Below, in pieces: positions 1 to 3,906 of a stretch of 6,325 bases of DNA. Both the position numbers and the translations under genes were made by a program. The stretch lies in the NCBI GenBank assembly GCA_902766305.1, contig CACXDE010000343.1, positions 1 through 6,325 on the forward strand, read 5' to 3'. Each line of letters starts with the position of its first letter. Position 1 is the first letter of the stretch. Source of the DNA: an uncultured Ruminococcus sp. GTDB taxonomy: Bacteria; Bacillota; Clostridia; Oscillospirales; Acutalibacteraceae. The notes under the pieces are model-generated. The model searched no databases, was not told the DNA's origin, and saw nothing but the letters and a program-made list of their open reading frames with translations.

Positions 1-4
1 AATT

Positions 5-46
5 CAATGTACAATGTTCAATGTGCAATGTACAATGTACAATGAT
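5..46. repeat. Heptamer tandem repeat, about six CAATGTA units
   Basis: Six consecutive 7-bp units begin with CAATG: CAATGTA, CAATGTT, CAATGTG, CAATGTA, CAATGTA and CAATGAT. Variation is confined to the last two bases. The array lies in non-coding DNA near the left window edge and may extend beyond it only slightly, since the four bases before it (AATT) do not fit the unit. No coding role is visible. It is best read as a short simple-sequence array of the kind found in intergenic DNA, and its length could vary between strains. Confidence 0.85.
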
Positions 47-95
47 GACGTACCAGACTTTTTTCTTCTCTCGATGCTCTAAAAGCTCGCCCCGC

Positions 96-202
96 TTGTC
101 ATTCTGAGGAGCGGGGGTGTTGTTAAGAGTGGGGATGCTTTTTAACTTGCCGGTAACGATGAAACCTGTTATTATCAGAAACTAAAGCGACGAAGAATCT
201 TT
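96..202 (+). repeat. Dispersed hairpin repeat, copy A, interrupted
   Basis: The left half (96-112, TTGTCATTCTGAGGAGC) and right half (about 185-202, AGCGACGAAGAATCTTT) together make one unit of a dispersed palindromic repeat seen twice more, inverted, at 223-254 and 272-302. The unit's terminal stem is ATTCT (101-105) with AGAAT (194-198). The halves are separated by about 72 bp that do not belong to the repeat and that contain a candidate promoter. Repeats of this general GTCATTCTGAG...GAAGAATC form are, from general knowledge, common in intergenic DNA of many bacteria. The interruption is read directly; calling it an insertion is inference. Confidence 0.6.
147..175 (+). promoter_or_regulatory. 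Candidate promoter for the ABC/CPBP operon
   Basis: A -35-like TTGCCG (147-152) is followed after exactly 17 bp by a -10-like TATTAT (170-175), with a TG one base upstream of the -10 (167-168), making an extended -10 element. Transcription would start near 182, giving a leader of roughly 208 nt that carries hairpin repeats B and C and the CT-heptamer array before the first gene. No better pair was found closer to the gene. The layout matches the purL promoter candidate later in the window (17-bp spacer, TGn before the -10). This is sequence inspection only. Confidence 0.42.
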
Positions 203-222
203 CCGATTATACTGCTTTTGTG

Positions 223-254
223 AAAAAGATTCCTCACTGCGTTCGGAATGACAA
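223..254 (-). repeat. Dispersed hairpin repeat, copy B, inverted
   Basis: This copy reads on the minus strand relative to copy A. Its inner stem is ATTCC (229-233) with GGAAT (245-249) around an 11-nt loop containing the shared CTGCG core. Its right end GAATGACAA (246-254) is the exact complement of the left end of copy A (96-104), and its AAAGATT (226-232) complements the AATCTTT of copy A, so A and B could also pair with each other as a long bipartite stem. No U-tract follows, so it is not a standard terminator. Confidence 0.7.
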
Positions 255-271
255 CAGGGTAACTATTATGA

Positions 272-302
272 AAAAAATCCTTCGCTGCGCTCAGGATGAC
301 AG
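272..302 (-). repeat. Dispersed hairpin repeat, copy C, inverted
   Basis: This copy lies in the same orientation as copy B and matches it at about 20 of 27 aligned positions. The stem is ATCCT (277-281) with AGGAT (293-297). Compared with copy B the stem sequence has changed on both sides so that pairing is kept. It ends with the shared ATGACA. If the promoter at 147-175 is real, this hairpin is transcribed in the operon leader. Confidence 0.7.
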
Positions 303-312
303 GTTCGCAAAG

Positions 313-375
313 CTCTGAGCTCTGCACTCTGAGCTCTGCACTCTGAGCTTTGAGCTTACAACTGATAACTTACCA
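313..375. repeat. CT-starting heptamer array before the operon
   Basis: Nine consecutive 7-bp units all begin with CT: CTCTGAG, CTCTGCA, CTCTGAG, CTCTGCA, CTCTGAG, CTTTGAG, CTTACAA, CTGATAA and CTTACCA. The first four form two perfect copies of a 14-bp unit, and the later units are degenerate while keeping the 7-bp register. The array ends two bases before the AGGAG of the ABC ATPase gene. It shares its period with the CAATGTA array at 5-46 but not its sequence. It lies in the probable 5' leader, so changes in copy number would alter leader length. Confidence 0.75.
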
Positions 376-377
376 AA

Positions 378-382
378 AGGAG
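378..382 (+). promoter_or_regulatory. Ribosome binding site deciding the ATPase start
   Basis: AGGAG at 378-382 lies 7 nt before the ATG at 390 but only 1 nt before the in-frame ATG at 384. Normal spacing therefore favours translation from 390, making the upstream ATG part of the spacer. Confidence 0.8.
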
Positions 383-389
383 AATGAAT

Positions 390-1268
390 ATGAATGATTA
401 TAAGAATGCAATTGAAATAAACGGGCTTACAAAAAAATATGACGGGTTTACCCTCGACAATATCAGCTTCAATGTTCCAAAGGGAAGCATAATGGGCTTC
501 ATCGGACAGAACGGCGCAGGCAAAACAACAACAATAAAGCTTCTTCTCAACCTCATAAAAAAAGACAGCGGTACAATAAAAATGCTCGGCCTTGACAATG
601 ATAAAAATGAAAGAGAAATAAAAAGTCAGATATCAGCTGTTTTTGATGAGCTGCCCTTCCATGACCTGCTCAACGCAAATCAGTTATCGGTTATACTTTC
701 GGATGTTTTTGAGGGCTGGGACAAAAATACATATTTCAATTATCTTGACAGATTTTCACTCCCCAGAAAAAAGAAATTCGGTGAATTTTCCAAGGGCATG
801 AAAATGAAGCTCCAGATATCCGCAGCTCTTTCTCACGGCGCAAAGCTGCTTATTATGGACGAGGCAACTACAGGTCTTGATCCTGTTGTAAGAAATGAAA
901 TACTTGATATTTTTCTTGAATATTTGCAGGACGAAAACAACTCGATACTGCTTTCAAGCCATATCACTACCGACCTTGAAAAAATAGCCGACAGCGTTAC
1001 ATTTATAGATAAGGGGAAAATACTTCTCAGCGGCGGAAAGGACGATATTGTAGAAAGTCATGCCCTGCTGAAATGCAAAAAGTCCGAATATAAAGAAATT
1101 GCCCCCGAGGATTATATCAGCGCAAGGCTTACGGATTTCGGCGCAGAGGTAATGATGCCGGACAGAGAAAAAGCCGTTTCAAAATACAGCGGTCTTACAA
1201 TAGACAATACTACCCTTGAAGAGATAATGCTTTTCTATGTAAGACGTGACAAGAAGGAGTGGAACTGA
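390..1268 (+). CDS. ABC-2 type transporter ATP-binding protein (YtrB-like)
   Basis: This 292-residue cytoplasmic ATPase subunit would power the membrane subunits encoded just downstream. Visible in order are Walker A GQNGAGKT (39-46), a VFDE segment at about 84-87 where many ABC ATPases have the Q-loop glutamine, the signature region FSKGMKMK (133-140) in place of LSGGQ, Walker B KLLIMDEA (152-159) with catalytic Glu158, the D-loop GLDP (162-165) and the switch His191 in SSHIT. A C-terminal extension of about 80 residues follows. The VFDE and SKGMK forms are, from family knowledge, usual in the YtrB/BcrA-like branch of ABC-2 exporters, so the enzyme looks intact. The start at 390 is chosen from ribosome binding site spacing; an in-frame ATG at 384 would add two residues. 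Its TGA shares one base with the next ATG, indicating translational coupling. This family often sits beside a GntR-type regulator, and none is seen here. The substrate is unknown. Confidence 0.93.
   Translation: MNDYKNAIEINGLTKKYDGFTLDNISFNVPKGSIMGFIGQNGAGKTTTIKLLLNLIKKDSGTIKMLGLDNDKNEREIKSQISAVFDELPFHDLLNANQLSVILSDVFEGWDKNTYFNYLDRFSLPRKKKFGEFSKGMKMKLQISAALSHGAKLLIMDEATTGLDPVVRNEILDIFLEYLQDENNSILLSSHITTDLEKIADSVTFIDKGKILLSGGKDDIVESHALLKCKKSEYKEIAPEDYISARLTDFGAEVMMPDREKAVSKYSGLTIDNTTLEEIMLFYVRRDKKEWN
1254..1259 (+). promoter_or_regulatory. Ribosome binding site deciding the first permease start
   Basis: AAGGAG at 1254-1259, inside the end of the ATPase gene, is 8 nt before the ATG at 1268. 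An in-frame GTG at 1259 overlaps the binding site itself and so cannot be served by it. Confidence 0.82.
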
Positions 1269-2008
1269 TGAAGGGGCTTATCTATAAAGAGATCGTTCTG
1301 ACAAAAAAAACGCTTATAATGGGATTTGTATACAGTCTTATGGCTGCTGTAATGCTTCTTCTTGTGAGGATAAGCATGATATGCGGCAACCTTGCAAACA
1401 GTGAATCGCTTCCCAGCTTAGAGAGAAATAATTACATTTTTCATTATATACCCTGTATCATTTTCATATGCGCTCTTGCCGGAAACAGCGGCGATATGTA
1501 TTCAGACGATAAAACAGGCTGGACGAGATTTATCCGCACAACAACAATAACCCCGAAACAGATAGTACTGTCAAAAATGATATCAAAGTCATTGATAATA
1601 TCTGCCGCTTATGTACTAAGTCTGATATATATTGTACTCCTGTGCCTGTTCTCCGGCGACAGTCTTACAGCGGATATGATAGGAAATATTACCGCCATAT
1701 TTTTCGGGGGCGCAGCCGCAACACTTTTCAGTATCATGCTTGCTTTTATTTTCAGAAAAAAACAAATCGCTGATTTTATATTTATGGCAGTTTTCGGCGG
1801 TCTGGAGGTTGCATGGGCTGTAAATATGATTATGAAGATGGATGAAATGGAAGGCGTAAGCGATGACTTTGATCTGCTTGATTTTTTCCGGACTGAATAC
1901 GGCTGGATAGAAAATTATTTTCTCATAATTGCATTTCTTCTTGCAGTCATAGCGGCGGTATGCTGTTACTTTGCGTCAGTAAAATTCATTAAGGGGAGGG
2001 AAATATAA
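1268..2008 (+). CDS. ABC-2 type permease subunit, first of two
   Basis: This 246-residue integral membrane protein has about six hydrophobic segments, near residues 16-38, 57-73, 108-129, 139-162, 166-188 and 216-238. Its short cytoplasmic start, MKGLIYKEI, followed by a basic KK and then helix 1 is typical of ABC-2 membrane subunits of the ABC2_membrane_5-like type. The stretch after helix 2, with DDKTGWTRFIRTT...PKQIVLSK (about 80-103), resembles the cytoplasmic coupling loop of that family, which contacts the ATPase. An acidic loop rich in Asp, Glu and Met lies at about 190-207. The gene overlaps the ATPase stop by one base (TGATG) and its own TAA overlaps the next ATG by one base (TAATG). 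It shows clear kinship with the next gene at its N-terminus, so the two probably form a heterodimeric channel. The family is assigned by pattern, not by a search. Confidence 0.85.
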   Translation: MKGLIYKEIVLTKKTLIMGFVYSLMAAVMLLLVRISMICGNLANSESLPSLERNNYIFHYIPCIIFICALAGNSGDMYSDDKTGWTRFIRTTTITPKQIVLSKMISKSLIISAAYVLSLIYIVLLCLFSGDSLTADMIGNITAIFFGGAAATLFSIMLAFIFRKKQIADFIFMAVFGGLEVAWAVNMIMKMDEMEGVSDDFDLLDFFRTEYGWIENYFLIIAFLLAVIAAVCCYFASVKFIKGREI

Positions 2009-2721
2009 TGTTCGGATTGCTTTACAAGGAAATTATCGTACATAAAAAGCAGCTTATCATGATATCTCCCGTACTTATCTTTTTTACCGGATGGTGTATA
2101 GTACCTCCTATAGCTACTCCTGACCTTAACGAATGGGAGCTTATACTTGTGCTTACGCTTTGCAGCATTACCGTCATGCTTACTCTTGCAATGTTTGAGA
2201 TGGGAATATTTGAAGCAGACGAAATAAAAAAATGGCAGGCATATATTGCATCAACACCCGATGGTATAAAAAATCAGATAGCGTCAAAATATGTTTTCAA
2301 CGCTGTTCTTTCCTGTTCAATAGTGTCAATACTTACAATAGTATATCAGGCGGCAGGAGCTGCAAACGGAACAGATGTAACTATGGCTGAAATAATTCTC
2401 ATGCAGTTTTTATGGATACAGCTTTTCATCCGTGCATTGGAAACTCCGTTTATAATACGCTTCGGCAGCAAACAGGGAAATCTTATACGCATGATACTCA
2501 TCGGAGCAATATTGTTCGGCTTTATAGTATACGGACTTTTCGGCGACCTTTCGGTATTCGGTTCATTAAAGGATTTTCTTGAATGGGTCAAAGATTTTCT
2601 TACAAAGAGCAATAACTATATCCTTATGCTTACACCTGCTGTAACATGGATATTATATTACATTTCCTACCGTATTTCATGCCGTCTGTATCTGAAGGGG
2701 GGAGATTACTATGACAAATAA
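2008..2721 (+). CDS. ABC-2 type permease subunit, second of two
   Basis: This 237-residue integral membrane protein has about six hydrophobic segments, near residues 16-35, 44-67, 95-115, 126-148, 158-178 and 204-222. It opens with MFGLLYKEIIVHKKQLIM, matching the preceding permease at 12 of the first 18 positions. The segment DEIKKWQAYIASTP...QIASKY (71-94) occupies the place of the first permease's coupling loop. Beyond these points the two proteins have diverged strongly, which suggests an old tandem duplication and a heterodimer. A strong AAGGGGAGG (1991-1999) precedes the ATG at 2008, whose A is the last base of the upstream TAA. The end overlaps the protease gene by 11 bp. The transported substrate cannot be read from the sequence. 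Confidence 0.82.
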   Translation: MFGLLYKEIIVHKKQLIMISPVLIFFTGWCIVPPIATPDLNEWELILVLTLCSITVMLTLAMFEMGIFEADEIKKWQAYIASTPDGIKNQIASKYVFNAVLSCSIVSILTIVYQAAGAANGTDVTMAEIILMQFLWIQLFIRALETPFIIRFGSKQGNLIRMILIGAILFGFIVYGLFGDLSVFGSLKDFLEWVKDFLTKSNNYILMLTPAVTWILYYISYRISCRLYLKGGDYYDK

Positions 2722-3643
2722 CAGGATAGCCTCCGGGGGCTTGATTACGGTCAAAAGGCTTGCAATATTTCTATTTCTTTCCTTCGGACTGACATTTGCT
2801 ATGTTCTTCATTTACGTTGCAAATTTCGGCTGGACGATAGAAACGGACTGGTACGGTGCTATGGCGGCGGCAGCAATGCTTATACCGACAATTGCAAATA
2901 TCCTGACAAGAATAATAACCAAGGAAGGACTTGACGGTCTCCTGCTGTCGATAAAACCCAAGGGAAATATGAGGTATTTTGTAATAGCGCTTGCAGGACC
3001 CATTGTCTGCGGAATAATAATAGCCGTATTATCTGCGCTGTTTCTTCTGCCGGATGGAAGTCTCGGCAATATGATAAGTAATATTGATGTACCTGAATTT
3101 CTTGCGACATCCGTATATCTGATCGGTGTGACGATAGCCGGAACACTTCTCGGCTTCGGAGAGGAATTTGGCTGGCGGGCATATATGACACCCAAATTTG
3201 AGGAGCTGTTCGGCTGCGGCGAAAAAGAAACAAAAGCCGGACGAATACTGTCTCAGACGGCTGTATTTCTTATAGGCGGCACATTATGGGGCTTGTGGCA
3301 TGCGCCGATAATAGCCTGCGGTCACAATTTCGGAACAGACTATCCGGGTTATCCGTGGCTCGGCATAGTGCTTATGTGCATTTCGTGCATATGCTTCGGT
3401 GTTTACCTTACTTCGCTGACTAAGGCAAGCGGTTCAGTACTTCCGGCGGCTCTTGCACATATGTCAATAAACAACATATGCGGTGCAGTATCCTCAATGC
3501 TGCTTGGAAAGATAGAATTAGAACAGGACATGACCGGACAGATTTCAAGCGGTCTGGCATACCCTCTTATCCTGATGAGCGTAATGTCCGCATTTTTCCT
3601 CATAACAGGTATTACCATCTATAAGCTCAGGGTTAAGAGCTAA
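2711..3643 (+). CDS. CPBP family intramembrane metalloprotease (CAAX-like, Abi)
   Basis: This 310-residue, multi-spanning membrane protein has all the motifs expected of an active CPBP (Rce1-like) protease: EEFGWR at 151-156 (the EExxxR motif), LWGLWHAPI at 192-200 with His197, and HMSIN at 250-254 (HxxxN). These residues would form the active site within the membrane. Hydrophobic segments surround them, with about eight in all, starting near residues 16-36 and ending near 284-304. Family members are known or suspected to cleave peptides, to give bacteriocin self-immunity or to process pheromones, but which role applies here is not visible. A ribosome binding site (AAGGGGGGAG, 2695-2704) lies 6 nt before the ATG inside the preceding permease gene, so it is translated with the transporter. 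The last codons and the stop lie in a 7-bp-periodic repeat shared in style with the operon's upstream edge, so the C-terminus may have been altered by that repeat. Confidence 0.92.
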   Translation: MTNNRIASGGLITVKRLAIFLFLSFGLTFAMFFIYVANFGWTIETDWYGAMAAAAMLIPTIANILTRIITKEGLDGLLLSIKPKGNMRYFVIALAGPIVCGIIIAVLSALFLLPDGSLGNMISNIDVPEFLATSVYLIGVTIAGTLLGFGEEFGWRAYMTPKFEELFGCGEKETKAGRILSQTAVFLIGGTLWGLWHAPIIACGHNFGTDYPGYPWLGIVLMCISCICFGVYLTSLTKASGSVLPAALAHMSINNICGAVSSMLLGKIELEQDMTGQISSGLAYPLILMSVMSAFFLITGITIYKLRVKS

Positions 3644-3653
3644 GAACTCAGTG
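3626..3653. repeat. Short heptamer array over the operon's end
   Basis: Four 7-bp units run in register across the end of the protease gene: CTCAGGG, TTAAGAG, CTAAGAA and CTCAGTG. The first and last differ by one base from each other, and each is one base from CTCAGAG, the reverse complement of the main unit (CTCTGAG) of the array at 313-375. The array covers the last codons and the TAA stop (3641-3643). It is short and degenerate, so chance cannot be excluded. Confidence 0.4.
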
Positions 3654-3685
3654 AATGACACATCCGGCTTTATTCTCCTTTTTGG

Positions 3686-3695
3686 CGTTTAAACG
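3686..3695. other. 10-bp perfect palindrome CGTTTAAACG
   Basis: CGTTTAAACG is its own reverse complement and lies between the operon and purL, about 124 bp before the purL -35. It could be a protein-binding site or chance. No second copy was noticed in the window, and it is too short to act as a hairpin terminator. Confidence 0.3.
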
Positions 3696-3741
3696 TACCC
3701 GACAAATGCAAAGCTCAATTATAGTTTTTTAGGAAGGGGGT

Positions 3742-3784
3742 CTGGGGGATAACCCTTTGTTTTCAAACAAAGGGTTTCACCCAG
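3742..3784. repeat. Nested hairpin, probably a dispersed intergenic element
   Basis: A perfect 12-bp inverted repeat, AACCCTTTGTTT (3751-3762) and AAACAAAGGGTT (3765-3776), is separated by only TC, so in RNA the innermost pairs would open into a small loop. An outer stem CTGGG (3742-3746) with CCCAG (3780-3784) encloses it, with a few unpaired bases between. The sequence before it is G-rich (GGAAGGGGG). No run of T follows on either strand, so it is not a normal intrinsic terminator, although it could still impede polymerase or protect an RNA end. Elements with a G-rich lead and a CTGGG...CCCAG envelope are, from memory, common between genes in Clostridia; a genome count would settle that. 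Confidence 0.65.
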
Positions 3785-3818
3785 GGTGGCACTGCTGGTC
3801 ACCGGTCATTAAAAGGTC

Positions 3819-3847
3819 TTGTAATGTGCAAGAAAATATGGTAAAAT
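3819..3847 (+). promoter_or_regulatory. Promoter of purL
   Basis: TTGTAA (3819-3824) and TAAAAT (3842-3847) are separated by 17 bp, and TG at 3839-3840 gives an extended -10. Transcription would start near 3852-3854, leaving a leader of about 53 nt. That is too short for a purine riboswitch, and no purine riboswitch core was recognised upstream either. Confidence 0.68.
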
Positions 3848-3860
3848 AGAGATGTAATAA

Positions 3861-3877
3861 TCCGGAGAATTGCCGGA
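3861..3877 (+). other. Small hairpin in the purL leader
   Basis: TCCGG (3861-3865) pairs with CCGGA (3873-3877) around a 7-nt loop, about ten bases after the predicted transcription start. It ends 17 nt before the ribosome binding site, so it could stabilise the 5' end of the mRNA rather than block translation. A five-pair stem is weak evidence of function. Confidence 0.3.
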
Positions 3878-3906
3878 CAAAATGAACCGCAGACAGGTGA
3901 TAAAAT

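Noticed and set aside
384..389. In-frame ATG at 384 as the ATPase start
   Set aside because: It leaves only one base after AGGAG. The ATG at 390 has normal 7-nt spacing.
1259..1267. GTG at 1259 as the start of the first permease
   Set aside because: The GTG overlaps the AAGGAG ribosome binding site. The ATG at 1268 has an 8-nt spacer and the typical TGATG coupling to the previous stop.
2812..3233. Overlapping minus-strand ORFs of 117 and 127 residues inside the protease gene
   Set aside because: They are antisense to a gene with complete family motifs and have no recognisable product. The same holds for minus-strand ORFs inside the ATPase, second permease and purL genes.
3725..3730. Run of six T considered as the end of an intrinsic terminator for the operon
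   Set aside because: No stable hairpin precedes it, and the strong hairpin nearby lies after it, not before.
3655..3732. 25-codon + strand ORF just after the protease gene, considered as a peptide substrate of the ABC/CPBP operon
   Set aside because: It has no ribosome binding site, begins in the heptamer repeat region and has no leader or processing motif. An attractive position alone is not enough.
3797..3808. GGTCA direct repeat with a 2-bp gap just upstream of the purL -35, considered as an operator
   Set aside because: Five-base repeats arise often by chance, and it does not match a regulator site that I recognise.
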